Shown here: positions 33,368-42,392 of the stretch, piece by piece | Numbering within the stretch: position 1 is the stretch's first letter | Layout of the letters: each line of letters begins with the position of its first letter | Origin: Mariniflexile maritimum | GTDB taxonomy: Bacteria; Bacteroidota; Bacteroidia; Flavobacteriales; Flavobacteriaceae | Reading direction: 5' to 3' | Length of the DNA: 64,000 nt | Assembly: GCF_009746565.1 (NCBI RefSeq) | Contig: NZ_WRPN01000005.1 | Location: 1 to 64,000 of the forward strand | Made by a program: the position numbers and the translations under genes | Notes under the pieces: generated by a model | Seen by the model: only the letters and a program-made list of their open reading frames with translations | The model's database searches: none | Told to the model about the DNA's origin: nothing

Positions 33368-33397
33368 ACCCCCTTACCATAGAACGCCTACACCGCC
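33368..33397 (+). promoter_or_regulatory. C-rich bipartite repeat, candidate HTCS site, GH88 gene series
   Basis: ACCCCC (33368-33373), CATAGAACGCCTA (33378-33390) and CACCGCC (33391-33397). GAACGCCTAC is shared exactly with the motif before 20405, and ATAGAA with that before susC 2. The C-rich blocks are about 23 bp apart. The second lies 86 bp before the ATG, like the 88 bp at susC 2. Confidence 0.6.
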
Positions 33398-33476
33398 TCA
33401 ACTTGCGTTTTATTTCATTGTTTTGTAGTGAACAATACTAATTATTGAATAAAAAATATCAACATTAACAACTATT

Positions 33477-34757
33477 ATGATGCGTAACGATTTGAATCCA
33501 TACCCCAAGCAACCATTTATTTTTAAAAGTCTTTTTTTAGTAGGTCTTTTAATGTTCACAACAAGTTGCAAAAACTCAAAAGAAAAGGAAGTTGCTAAGG
33601 TTGTTCCAGAAGCTGCAGCAAGCATTGATTTGAACAAGCAAATAAACGATTGTGAAAAACAACTGGAAATTTCGGTGCCTAAATTAACCGATCTTACCAA
33701 GCATCCCCGACTCATAGAAACCAATGAAACCGAATGGCAAGAAGTTACCAACCACAAGCTTATCTGGACCTCTGGTTTTTACCCAGGCATCTTATGGTAT
33801 GCCTTTGATGTTACCGGAAATGAGCGCTGGAAAGACGAAGCCATTAAGCGCACCGAGGTTTTTGAGGATTTTAAAAATATTACAGAACATCACGACATCG
33901 GTTTTATGATGTTTCCCGCTTACGGATTGGGCTATGAAATTGGTGGCAAAAAAGAGTATAAAGATGTGCTTTTAACTTCAGCAAATTCACTGGCATCACG
34001 TTTTAACCCAAAAGTAGGTACCATACGCTCGTGGTCCAATAAAATGCATCCCCGCTGGAAACAACACATTACCATCATCGATAATATGTTAAATTTAGAG
34101 TTGTTGTTTTGGGCAGCCAAACATGGTGGCGATAAAAAATTATACGACATTGCTGTAACACATGCCGAAACAACCATGAAAAACCATTTCAGGCCCGACT
34201 ATACCTCGTGGCACGTTTTAGAGTACGACTCCATTACGGGAGCTGTTTTAAACAGAAACACCAAACAGGGCTTTGCCGATGATAGCCGTTGGTCCAGAGG
34301 TCAAGCTTGGGGGGTTTACGGTTATACCATGGTTTATAAAGAAACAAAAGACAAAAAGTTTTTGGATTTTGCACAGAAAATAACCGATAAATATCTGTCG
34401 CTTTTGCCAGAAGATATGGTACCTTGTTGGGATTTTGACGTGGCCAACGACCCTAAGGAAGAAAAAGATGCCTCTGCCGCAGCCATTGTAGCTTCTGCAT
34501 TATTGGATTTAAGTATTTTGGTGGAAGATAGGGCAGACCAAGAACGCTATTACAACGCCGCCATAAAAATGCTGAAATCTTTAGGTTCCGAAAAGTATTC
34601 GGCCGTAGGGAAGGCAGATTCCTTCTTGCTACATTCTACGGGCGCAAAATCGTTAGGGCATGAAATTGATGTGGCTTTAATTTATGCCGATTATTATTAT
34701 ATTGAAGCCCTAGATCGATTGAAAAAAATGGAAGAAAAAAATAAAATAAACTTATAA
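33477..34757 (+). CDS. GH88 unsaturated glucuronyl hydrolase, lipoprotein
   Basis: A 426-residue enzyme of the family that removes the 4,5-unsaturated uronic acid from lyase-made oligosaccharides by hydration of the double bond. A lipobox (LLMFTTSC) gives a periplasmic or membrane-anchored protein. The (alpha/alpha)6 fold shows TSGFYPGILWYA, the first conserved Asp (Asp140 in EHHDIGFMM), the second (Asp202 in TIIDNMLNLELLFWAA), and DDSRWSRGQAWGVYG. These match the two-Asp active site known for GH88. It is the first gene of a long same-strand series with small gaps and carries the C-rich HTCS-type motif upstream. Two adjacent ATGs (33477, 33480) can serve as start. On GAG substrates it would yield an unsaturated uronate (to DHU) plus N-acetylhexosamine. 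Confidence 0.92.
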   Translation: MMRNDLNPYPKQPFIFKSLFLVGLLMFTTSCKNSKEKEVAKVVPEAAASIDLNKQINDCEKQLEISVPKLTDLTKHPRLIETNETEWQEVTNHKLIWTSGFYPGILWYAFDVTGNERWKDEAIKRTEVFEDFKNITEHHDIGFMMFPAYGLGYEIGGKKEYKDVLLTSANSLASRFNPKVGTIRSWSNKMHPRWKQHITIIDNMLNLELLFWAAKHGGDKKLYDIAVTHAETTMKNHFRPDYTSWHVLEYDSITGAVLNRNTKQGFADDSRWSRGQAWGVYGYTMVYKETKDKKFLDFAQKITDKYLSLLPEDMVPCWDFDVANDPKEEKDASAAAIVASALLDLSILVEDRADQERYYNAAIKMLKSLGSEKYSAVGKADSFLLHSTGAKSLGHEIDVALIYADYYYIEALDRLKKMEEKNKINL

Positions 34758-34763
34758 TTAGTT

Positions 34764-36278
34764 GTGAATTATCTCTTTAAATATCCCGCTGGCATTTTTG
34801 TACTGATGCTTTTCTTAGGTTGTGTAAGTACCGCCCAAAAAGTAGCTCAGGAACAGCCTGAACAGGAAAAACCTAATTTATTGTTTATTTTCCCCGATCA
34901 GTTAAGAAATGCTGCCATAGGCATTAACAACCAAGACCCGGTTATTACACCAAATCTAGATGCATTGGTAAACGAGGGCATGCTTATTTCAAACGCCATA
35001 AGCAGCTTTCCTTTATGCAGTCCGTACCGCGGTATGCTCATGACGGGAAAATTACCGTACCATAATAAGGTTTTATCCAATGCGAATTCATTGCGCTACC
35101 CATACAATAATTCGTGGCAAAAAAGCGATGTGAGTTTTTCCGATGTGCTGGTTGAAAACGGGTACGATGCTGGATATGTTGGGAAATTGCATTTAACATC
35201 GCCACCACCCATTGCTGGAAAAGATTCTGTTATTTGGGATGCTTACACCCCTAAGGAACAGCGTCACGGTTTTAATTTTTGGTATTCTTATGGCGCATTT
35301 GATGATCATAATGCACCACATTATTGGACAAACGATGCGGAAGAAGATCAACTAACCTATGTTAATGAATGGTCGCCAAAACATGAAGCCGACGTTATTA
35401 TCGATTACATAAAAAACCCTTCGGAAAAAACGAGAAGCAAAAATAAACCATTTGCGCTTTTCTGGTCGGTAAACCCGCCACATCCACCATATCAATACGT
35501 TCCAGAAAACTATTTAGAACCTTATAAGGATAAATCTTTGGATGAATTATTGGTGCGTCCGAATGTTAATTTAGAAACCGATGCTAACGATTTGGCGTTT
35601 CATGCAGGTGCAAGCAGAAAACTTACCCATTTAGCAAAAGAACATGTGCGTAATTATTTTGCGATGGTCACGGGGGTCGATTTTGAAATTGGTCGTGTAT
35701 TAAATACTTTAAAAGAAGAAGGACTTGATAAAAACACCATTGTTGTTATTACCTCCGATCATGGCGACATGATGGGAAGCCACGGCTTAATGTCGAAAAA
35801 CATTTGGTATGAGGAAGCCATAAATATACCTTTCATCATTCGTTGGCCAGAAAAAATCAAAGCAGGCCAAAAAAGTGATTTATTGGTAAGTCCTGTGGAT
35901 GTTATGCCCACTATTTTAAACATGTTAGGTGCAAAAAAAGGCATGCCATCGCAGTTGGATGGAGCCGATTTATCATCCCTCATCCTTAAAAACAAAGGCG
36001 ATAAGCCAACTTCTGTATTGTATTATTTTATTGAAGCTGGCCAACCGGCATCGGGGCATCGTGGGATACGAACAGCCCGTTATACTTATGTGGTTACCTT
36101 AGATGCTAAAAATGTAGAGCGTATTATGATGTACGATAATCAGGAAGACCCTTATCAAATGCATAATATGGTAGGTGAAAATGCATCATTGCAAAAAACA
36201 TTGCACAACCAACTTTTGGAAAAGTTAAAAGAAAAAAAAGATCCTTGGGTGGAACGCTATTTGGAGTTGAAAAAATAA
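34764..36278 (+). CDS. S1-family sulfatase, lipoprotein (sulfatase 1)
   Basis: A 504-residue formylglycine sulfatase. After a lipobox (LMLFLGC, about Cys20) comes the metal-binding start PNLLFIFPDQLRNAA. The maturation motif CSPYRG, with Cys85 to become formylglycine, follows, then MLMTGK. Later ITSDHGDMMGSHG supplies further metal ligands. The start is a GTG at 34764, 6 bp after the GH88 stop; there is no better ATG, and the GTG gives a full lipoprotein signal. The position directly after GH88 suggests action on sulfated unsaturated disaccharides or the hexosamine sulfate. Which sulfate position it cuts cannot be told by eye; S1 subfamily phylogeny would be needed. An intercistronic hairpin follows. 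Confidence 0.92.
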   Translation: MNYLFKYPAGIFVLMLFLGCVSTAQKVAQEQPEQEKPNLLFIFPDQLRNAAIGINNQDPVITPNLDALVNEGMLISNAISSFPLCSPYRGMLMTGKLPYHNKVLSNANSLRYPYNNSWQKSDVSFSDVLVENGYDAGYVGKLHLTSPPPIAGKDSVIWDAYTPKEQRHGFNFWYSYGAFDDHNAPHYWTNDAEEDQLTYVNEWSPKHEADVIIDYIKNPSEKTRSKNKPFALFWSVNPPHPPYQYVPENYLEPYKDKSLDELLVRPNVNLETDANDLAFHAGASRKLTHLAKEHVRNYFAMVTGVDFEIGRVLNTLKEEGLDKNTIVVITSDHGDMMGSHGLMSKNIWYEEAINIPFIIRWPEKIKAGQKSDLLVSPVDVMPTILNMLGAKKGMPSQLDGADLSSLILKNKGDKPTSVLYYFIEAGQPASGHRGIRTARYTYVVTLDAKNVERIMMYDNQEDPYQMHNMVGENASLQKTLHNQLLEKLKEKKDPWVERYLELKK

Positions 36279-36294
36279 CATTTAATGCATTTTT

Positions 36295-36327
36295 ACACCT
36301 CGCAGGTTTTTAAAAGCTGTGAGGTGT
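36295..36327. repeat. Intercistronic palindrome (REP-like hairpin)
   Basis: ACACCTCGCAG (36295-36305) pairs with CTGTGAGGTGT (36317-36327) through one G-T pair, with an 11-base loop. There is no T-run, so it is not a clear terminator. It is more likely an mRNA-stabilising or REP-like palindrome in the 128-bp gap between sulfatase 1 and PL8 gene 2. Such ACCTC...GAGGT palindromes are common between flavobacterial genes. Confidence 0.65.
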
Positions 36328-36406
36328 ATGAGGAAAAAACCATGTAATAATTTGAAAACAAGAATAGGGTGTTTTCCATTTTAATTGTAACATCTACTAA
36401 AACATT

Positions 36407-39400
36407 ATGAGATATTCATATTTACTTATAAAAAAATCATCAGCATGTTTAGTGCTGCTTTTTTTAATTTCCGCATTAGGTTTTTCACAAGAAAACAACA
36501 AACCCGCTGTAGAATCTTTTGAATTCCCGTCGGTTTTGGAGGTCTATAAAGCAGAAAATGGTAAATTATCGTTAAGTGAAGCCCACAGAAGGTATGGTAA
36601 ATCTTCATTGCAATGGGAATGGACGGGCGCAAGTACCATAGGCACCCCGCATTTTAAAATTTTAACGCAAAAAGAAAGTCCGTTGGCTTATGGCGAACAC
36701 TTTCCGGCAAGTCCAACCTTGCAAATGTCCCTTTATAATGAAACGCCCCAAGAAGGTGTCATTCGCATTTCATTTGAAAAAAACAAGGTTAAACAAGTGT
36801 GGTTTGATGTGCCTTTAAGTTTTACCGGATGGCGACGCATTTGGGTACCTTTTTACGAAATGCAAGGAAATGCACCAAAAAAAGGCACACAAATAGATTA
36901 CGATTATTTTAAGATAAGCACCACATTGCCAAGTGGCAAACTGTTTTTTGATGATATTACTTATTCACAATATCAAGATGATAGGCACCAATATCCTGAT
37001 GAACTTGTACCGTTTATAAAATCCAGCACAAATTTGGGCGATGATCATTGGATGCCCTTAATATCAAATTACGAGCGCATCAAAAAATTGGAGCCAAAAC
37101 CGGTTTCCATGGCCATTCGCATGGATTTAAAAAAGTTTGAAGCTCAAATTGACCAAGATTTAACCATCGATAAGAAATATAAAGTCTATATAAATTCGTT
37201 AAAGGAAGGTTTTCAGAAATTAAACATCCAAGATAACGGTAAAACAGTGGTTGGGCCGCCTTTAACCTTTAGGGAAGAACAGGAGTATTTTAATGAAAAA
37301 CAGCAAGGGCCAAAAACGTCCAATGATATCCAGGATTTAGGAAAGTTTTTAAAAAAGATTGCCAACTTATACGACAGGGGCACTCCTGTTGAAAAACAGG
37401 AAATGGCCACAATGTTTTTAACCGGCACAAAATATTTTCTCGATCAAGGTTGGCAAGCGGGATCCAATGGTGGTACGCGCCATCATATAGGTTACAACGT
37501 TAGGGAAATTACCGAAGCATTTTTTACCATGCGTCAATTACTGTACGACAATGGTTTGCTAAACCAAGTTGGTTCAAGTTTGCATTGGTTGTTCAATCTA
37601 GGCATGCTTTTAGAAGATGAAAGCCAATTTCACGTTAACATCGATTATTTAAACACCCAGTCGTATTACCATTTAATGCTTATTTTTTTGCTTGAAAAAC
37701 AAGAAATGCAGGCCGAACTATTACGGGCGTACTCAAAATACATGTCCGTTACCTTGGCACAACAAAACGAGGAATGGGGCTTTAAGGTAGATGGTACGGC
37801 ATGGCACCATAACGGGCATTATCCTGCGTATGGTTTGGGAGCCTTCCAAACGGTGCCCAAAGTGATACATATCTTAGCCGGTACACGTTTTCGAATTGAT
37901 ACGGCTGGTCACCAAAATTTTAAAAATGCTTTTTTGGCAACAAGGGCTTACAGCCAATTATACAACTGGGGTTTTGGTAACTCTGGTCGTCATCCGTTGG
38001 AAGATGGTGGTATAGAACCTTTGAAAAACGAATTTTTACTAATGGCCAATGCAGGAAACCCCGAAGGGACCTCGAAAATAGACCAAGATGTGGCCGCTGC
38101 CTATTTAAGGCTTTGGGGTAAGGATGATTTGCTTAATTCCACCCTTTTTACCCAAATGAATGGCATACAAAAGGAACGGTTATCGGGGTACAAAACATTT
38201 CCCTATGCGGCAACTTCCGTGCATAGGCGCGATAATTGGGCTGCCCTTATAAAAGGTTACAGCAAATATGTTTGGGCTTCTGAGATTTATGTGAATGAAA
38301 ACAGGTATGGCAGGTATCCGGCAAATGGCACCATACAGTTATTAAACGACAAAAGTGAAGCGGGCAGTGGCTTTAAACAAGAAGGATGGGACTGGAACCG
38401 CTATCCTGGGGCAACCATTATTTATTTGCCCTTCAAGGAATTGGAACCTAAAATGCCGTTAATTATGTTTCGCTCCAACGAAAGTTTCGCAGGAAGCACA
38501 TCATTGGGCGAGAACGGTATCTTCGGAATGGTTCTAAACGAGGGTAAGGGTTCTAATGCTGAAGGCAATGAGGTAAATGTAGGGTTTCCCGGAAAATTGA
38601 AAGCCAAAAAATCGGTGTTTTCATTTGGAAACAAGCTCATCTGCATAGGTACAGAAATTTCAAGTATCGACGAAAAAAATCCAACTGAAACAGCTATTTT
38701 TCAATCGTTTCTAACCGATACCAAGGCTCCTTTATACACGTCTTCTGAAACCATAAAAAAATTCCCTTATCAAACGGAATTACAACCCAATACGGCAACT
38801 GGAAGTTGGTTGATAGATCCTTATGGCAACGGCTACCATATCCTTTCAAACACGCCCGTTCAAGTTAAAAAGGAAAAGCAACAGTCGTATCACAATAAAT
38901 ATTCCATCAATACAGGTTCCATGAACCCTAAAGGAAAAGGCGCCAAAGAAACCGAGGGCGACTATGCCACCGCCTGGATTAATCATGGGTTGGCACCTAA
39001 AAATGCATCATATCAATATGTTATCTACCCGTTTTTAGATGAAGAAAACCAAAAGAATTTCAGTTCAAAAATTAAAAAAGAGGACTCGTTTAAAATTGAA
39101 AGAGCCGATAACATAGCACACATTGTATCTGATAAAGAATCAAGTACAACAGGTTATGTGGTTTTTGAAGCTAATACAAATTTAGATAGCGGAATTTTAA
39201 AAGAAGTATCGCAACCAGCTTTAATAATGGTGAAGAAAGATGGTGCAAATGCCATAACCGTGAGTGCGGTACAACCCGATTTGAATTTTCCTGAATATGC
39301 AAAAGGAAAGTTTAGAAATTATAGCCAACAAGTAACGCTTACACTAACGTTGGAAGGTAAATGGAGCGCGTTTCCGGCCGATTTTATAACTAAAACGGAT

Positions 39401-39478
39401 AATTCTGGAAACAATACCGTTATTACATTAAACTGCATAAATGGGTTACCGAGGGAATTCAAATTGAATAAGTTATAA
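36407..39478 (+). CDS. PL8-family chondroitin sulfate ABC lyase-like enzyme (second copy, no T9SS tail)
   Basis: A 1023-residue lyase, close in length and build to the Bacteroides chondroitin ABC lyases. The signal peptide ends near LGFSQ/ENN (about 27). The N-terminal jelly-roll (about 30-190) ends LFFDDITYSQYQDD. The alpha/alpha toroid has the catalytic stretch DGTAWHHNGHYPAYG with His468 and Tyr475 at the PL8 spacing. SEIYVNENRYGRYPANG and GWDWNRYPGATIIYLP follow, then the beta-sandwich. Unlike the first PL8 in the window it ends right after the lyase fold, with no extra module and no secretion tail, so it is probably periplasmic. The two enzymes would thus work in sequence: surface cleavage, then complete depolymerisation after import. 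Exact substrate (chondroitin, dermatan, hyaluronan) is not determinable by eye. Confidence 0.92.
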   Translation: MRYSYLLIKKSSACLVLLFLISALGFSQENNKPAVESFEFPSVLEVYKAENGKLSLSEAHRRYGKSSLQWEWTGASTIGTPHFKILTQKESPLAYGEHFPASPTLQMSLYNETPQEGVIRISFEKNKVKQVWFDVPLSFTGWRRIWVPFYEMQGNAPKKGTQIDYDYFKISTTLPSGKLFFDDITYSQYQDDRHQYPDELVPFIKSSTNLGDDHWMPLISNYERIKKLEPKPVSMAIRMDLKKFEAQIDQDLTIDKKYKVYINSLKEGFQKLNIQDNGKTVVGPPLTFREEQEYFNEKQQGPKTSNDIQDLGKFLKKIANLYDRGTPVEKQEMATMFLTGTKYFLDQGWQAGSNGGTRHHIGYNVREITEAFFTMRQLLYDNGLLNQVGSSLHWLFNLGMLLEDESQFHVNIDYLNTQSYYHLMLIFLLEKQEMQAELLRAYSKYMSVTLAQQNEEWGFKVDGTAWHHNGHYPAYGLGAFQTVPKVIHILAGTRFRIDTAGHQNFKNAFLATRAYSQLYNWGFGNSGRHPLEDGGIEPLKNEFLLMANAGNPEGTSKIDQDVAAAYLRLWGKDDLLNSTLFTQMNGIQKERLSGYKTFPYAATSVHRRDNWAALIKGYSKYVWASEIYVNENRYGRYPANGTIQLLNDKSEAGSGFKQEGWDWNRYPGATIIYLPFKELEPKMPLIMFRSNESFAGSTSLGENGIFGMVLNEGKGSNAEGNEVNVGFPGKLKAKKSVFSFGNKLICIGTEISSIDEKNPTETAIFQSFLTDTKAPLYTSSETIKKFPYQTELQPNTATGSWLIDPYGNGYHILSNTPVQVKKEKQQSYHNKYSINTGSMNPKGKGAKETEGDYATAWINHGLAPKNASYQYVIYPFLDEENQKNFSSKIKKEDSFKIERADNIAHIVSDKESSTTGYVVFEANTNLDSGILKEVSQPALIMVKKDGANAITVSAVQPDLNFPEYAKGKFRNYSQQVTLTLTLEGKWSAFPADFITKTDNSGNNTVITLNCINGLPREFKLNKL

Positions 39479-39591
39479 CTATTGGAGTCATTGCAAGAAG
39501 GAACCACGAAGTAATTTGTTGAATAGGAGTACTTCCATCCCAAGATTGCTTCATGACTCGCAATTGCGGTTTAAAAATAAATTATAACAGC

Positions 39592-41184
39592 ATGAAGTGT
39601 CTATTTTATCTTTTTTTTAGCTCTATTTTTAGCATATCCTTCTGTAATGCCCAAGAAGCCATTATTTGGAAAAAATTCACGGGCGAAATTAACAACCCGG
39701 AAGTCCCGATGCTTTTTGATTATTCGTACGCGGGCTATAAACTAGGTGAAACAGGCATTCCCGATAGGTTCAAACATTTAAAGGTTTATAATGTGGTCGA
39801 TTTTGGAGCCGTTCCAAATGATTCGGTATCCGATCAGGAAGCCATTCAAAAAGCCATTCACGCTGCCGAAAAACAAGAGGGCGGCATCGTGTTTTTTCCA
39901 TCAGGTACTTTTTTAGTGAATGTAAACCCAACCAAAACAAACCCTATAACTATAAATAATTCCAATATCATTTTAAAAGGCAGCGGTTTGGGCACCGGTG
40001 GTACCACAATTCAAATGAAAAGCCACATGCTTCAAAGGTATCCAGACGAACCGGAGTGGAAGGTGAGTTATATGTTTGTGTTTTCGGCAAAAAAAAGTAA
40101 AGGGGCATCAACGCACATCACAAAAAATGCTCAAGAAGGCCATGTAGTTATTGAGGTGGAGCATCCTAATTTATTTCAAAACTCCAAATACATTCAGTTG
40201 GAAATGCCTTATAATTTGGACGCCGTTTCAGTAGCTTTGGATGGAAAAACGCCTCGTCCACATTGGGAAAATGTTATTAAAAAGGGTGTGTCTTTTATCG
40301 AAAACCATGAAATTGAAAGCATCAACGGAAATCAAATAACCATAAAAGACCCGTTGATTAATAACATATCAACTTCTGAAAACTGGCAAGCCCATCCCTA
40401 TATTCCTCTAGAAAATGTAGGTGTGGAAGATATTTATTTTAAAGCCAATTTTAACGACAATTATGTGCACCACAAAGATTATATTCACGACAATGCCTGG
40501 TCTATAATAGCCATGAATACCGTAGCCATGTCTTGGGTTCGCCGATGCCGCTTTAGCAATATAACGGGTGCCGTTTCCTTAAATAATAGCTATGCATCGT
40601 CCATACTCATGTTGCTTGTAGATGGTAATGGCGGCCATAAACTTACCAATGTAACCCAATCTACACGGGTTTTAACAGGATTGATTAGCGATGCTACCAA
40701 CAACGGCCAATTTCACGGTGCTGCCATGTCGCATAAAACCTCAGGTTCTGTTATTTGGCGTGTAAAAACACCAAAACAAGGCTGGGATTCTCATGCGGAT
40801 ATTCCTAAAAATAATTTGGTCGATCTTTATGAAGGTTCAAAAATGACCAATCACGGTGGTAATTACATAAATGAACCGCACCATTTAGGCGGTTTAACCT
40901 TATGGAATTACAAACGTGTTGGCGAAGCTGAGATTAACTACGATTTTTGGAGTTTATCAGGCAAAGGGATATATTGGGGTTTTTCAGCAGTAAATCCTAT
41001 TGTTGTGGGTTTGCATGGTTCTGAAACCAGCTTTGAAAAGTCGAATGTTGGGTATTTGGAAAGTTTGGGAGCCCCGGTGTTTCCAGAATCGCTTTACGAA
41101 GCGCAATTAAAACACCGGTTGGGTAACTTGCCCGAATGGGTTGGTGAAAGTTTGAAAGTTTGGGAGGAAATGGAAAAAAAATGA
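39592..41184 (+). CDS. Secreted beta-helix protein, DUF4955/pectate-lyase-like (possible PL29-type GAG lyase)
   Basis: A right-handed beta-helix protein, 530 residues from the preferred ATG at 39592. That start gives a clean signal peptide MKCLFYLFFSSIFSISFCNA; the frame extends 13 codons upstream to 39553 but with a poor N-terminus. YNVVDFGAVPNDSVSDQEAIQKAI (around 78-101) is the pectate-lyase-3/glycosyl-hydrolase-28-like opening; here the key part is VVDFGAVPNDS. Repeating coil segments follow (GGIVFFPSGTFLV, NIILKGSGLGTGG, CRFSNITGAVSL). The C-terminal part with GGLTLWNYKRVGEAEINYDFW suggests DUF4955. The founding PL29 chondroitin lyase of Bacteroides lies in a comparable PUL, so a GAG-lyase function is a reasonable guess. 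I cannot verify the family by alignment here. Confidence 0.7.
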   Translation: MKCLFYLFFSSIFSISFCNAQEAIIWKKFTGEINNPEVPMLFDYSYAGYKLGETGIPDRFKHLKVYNVVDFGAVPNDSVSDQEAIQKAIHAAEKQEGGIVFFPSGTFLVNVNPTKTNPITINNSNIILKGSGLGTGGTTIQMKSHMLQRYPDEPEWKVSYMFVFSAKKSKGASTHITKNAQEGHVVIEVEHPNLFQNSKYIQLEMPYNLDAVSVALDGKTPRPHWENVIKKGVSFIENHEIESINGNQITIKDPLINNISTSENWQAHPYIPLENVGVEDIYFKANFNDNYVHHKDYIHDNAWSIIAMNTVAMSWVRRCRFSNITGAVSLNNSYASSILMLLVDGNGGHKLTNVTQSTRVLTGLISDATNNGQFHGAAMSHKTSGSVIWRVKTPKQGWDSHADIPKNNLVDLYEGSKMTNHGGNYINEPHHLGGLTLWNYKRVGEAEINYDFWSLSGKGIYWGFSAVNPIVVGLHGSETSFEKSNVGYLESLGAPVFPESLYEAQLKHRLGNLPEWVGESLKVWEEMEKK

Positions 41185-41243
41185 TCTCAAAATAAGTTAT
41201 AGCATGCAATCATCTCATTTTAAAAAGCTAAAAAATAATCATT

Positions 41244-42347
41244 ATGAAAAATAAATTTATATTATTAATGCTTGCAAACTTTATAGTTTACGCAGTATCA
41301 TTTGCTCAAAGTACCTATTATATTCCAGGTACTGGAACCTTGGTAAAAGAATTAAATTTTGAAAGCACGTCACTTTTAAGTCAAACTTTTGATTACAGTT
41401 CCGGTTGGGCAGGTGCAGGATTTGGTTTATCTGGAACACAAAGGGGTGCTCCTGAAGTTATTTCTGTTGTTGCAAACCCTAAAAAGGTGACATCATCTGG
41501 AAATCAAGTTCTTGCTTTTTATTCACAAGATAGAGATGCAGCATGGTATGCAGCAAATCCTTCTGCTGTTGGAACCACGTATTATAGTGGACAAGATCCA
41601 GAATCGCAGGATGACTTTTTTATGTATGGCGCATCATGGGTTTCTGCAGATACACCTTCTGTGATGATGCATGTTTTTTTGCCAGGTTCACTTGACCAAA
41701 ATGGCGTTACCTCGTTAAGAATGCCCGTAAAATATAATTCAGGAACTAGTTCATGGCCTGGGATTTGGTGTTATGGTAATATTCTTCTCTTGAGAGGCCC
41801 GGGAAGAGACGATATTCAAATTACAACAAATGCGCCCAATAGCGGTAAAGATACGTGGTGGACTTTAGGTGTTTCTGTAGCACCAGATGGCGATATTCAA
41901 TATTATGCAACGCCCAATTACGTTACCACATTAACTACTGCGCATTGTATAGGTTTTAATAGCGTTTTAAGTCCTGCAAATGGATTAGCTTATAAAACTG
42001 TAGATGAAAATAGTGATGCCATTATTATGTCGTCCAATAGAAATTTAACAACAACGCCAACATTAATTGATCGCTTATATTATACAAAAGGAGCAACACA
42101 AGTTTTAGGTGTTTCAAAAAATGAAGTCGTATCCACAACAATATATCCCAATCCAACATCCGATTATCTTATCGTAAATGGATTAAAAAATAGGACTCTC
42201 TATACGATTTCTGATAATTTAGGACGAGTTATTAAAACAGGAGAGTCAACAGCAGCTTCCAATAAGATTGATGTTAACTTTTTATCAAAAGGAATTTACT
42301 TTTTGGTTTTAAACGGATACAAAACGAATAAATTTATCAAAGAGTGA
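41244..42347 (+). CDS. Secreted T9SS protein of unknown function in the GAG gene series
   Basis: A 367-residue protein. Residues 1-21 are a signal peptide (ending AVSFAQ). The body (about 22-285) is rich in aromatic residues and beta-strand-like segments: YYIPGTGTLVKELNFES, SSGWAGAGFGLSG, VMMHVFLPGSLDQNG, SWPGIWCYGNILLLRG, WWTLGVSVAPDGDIQYYATP. It gives the impression of a beta-sandwich of the lectin or GH16/PL7 kind. The end (about 293-367, TTIYPNPTSDYLIVNG...NKFIKE) is a T9SS type A sorting domain. I do not recognise the body as a named family. The place between a beta-helix protein and a sulfatase, with gaps of 59 and 45 bp, means it is probably co-expressed for GAG use. Surface binding protein or new lyase are both possible. 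Confidence 0.75.
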   Translation: MKNKFILLMLANFIVYAVSFAQSTYYIPGTGTLVKELNFESTSLLSQTFDYSSGWAGAGFGLSGTQRGAPEVISVVANPKKVTSSGNQVLAFYSQDRDAAWYAANPSAVGTTYYSGQDPESQDDFFMYGASWVSADTPSVMMHVFLPGSLDQNGVTSLRMPVKYNSGTSSWPGIWCYGNILLLRGPGRDDIQITTNAPNSGKDTWWTLGVSVAPDGDIQYYATPNYVTTLTTAHCIGFNSVLSPANGLAYKTVDENSDAIIMSSNRNLTTTPTLIDRLYYTKGATQVLGVSKNEVVSTTIYPNPTSDYLIVNGLKNRTLYTISDNLGRVIKTGESTAASNKIDVNFLSKGIYFLVLNGYKTNKFIKE

Positions 42348-42392
42348 TTATTTTATATAAAGCACTCATATATATCATTCAAACAAAATCTT

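Larger units (their letters stand above)
32899..33476. other. 578-bp non-coding region between susD 2 and the GH88 gene series
   Basis: Contains the susCD 2 terminator at the left and the C-rich repeat (33368-33397) at the right. The middle (about 32970-33350) is very AT-rich; the only open frame is a 24-codon one at 33221, not supported by anything else. I see no tRNA, hairpin array or remnant gene that can be named. Confidence 0.55.
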
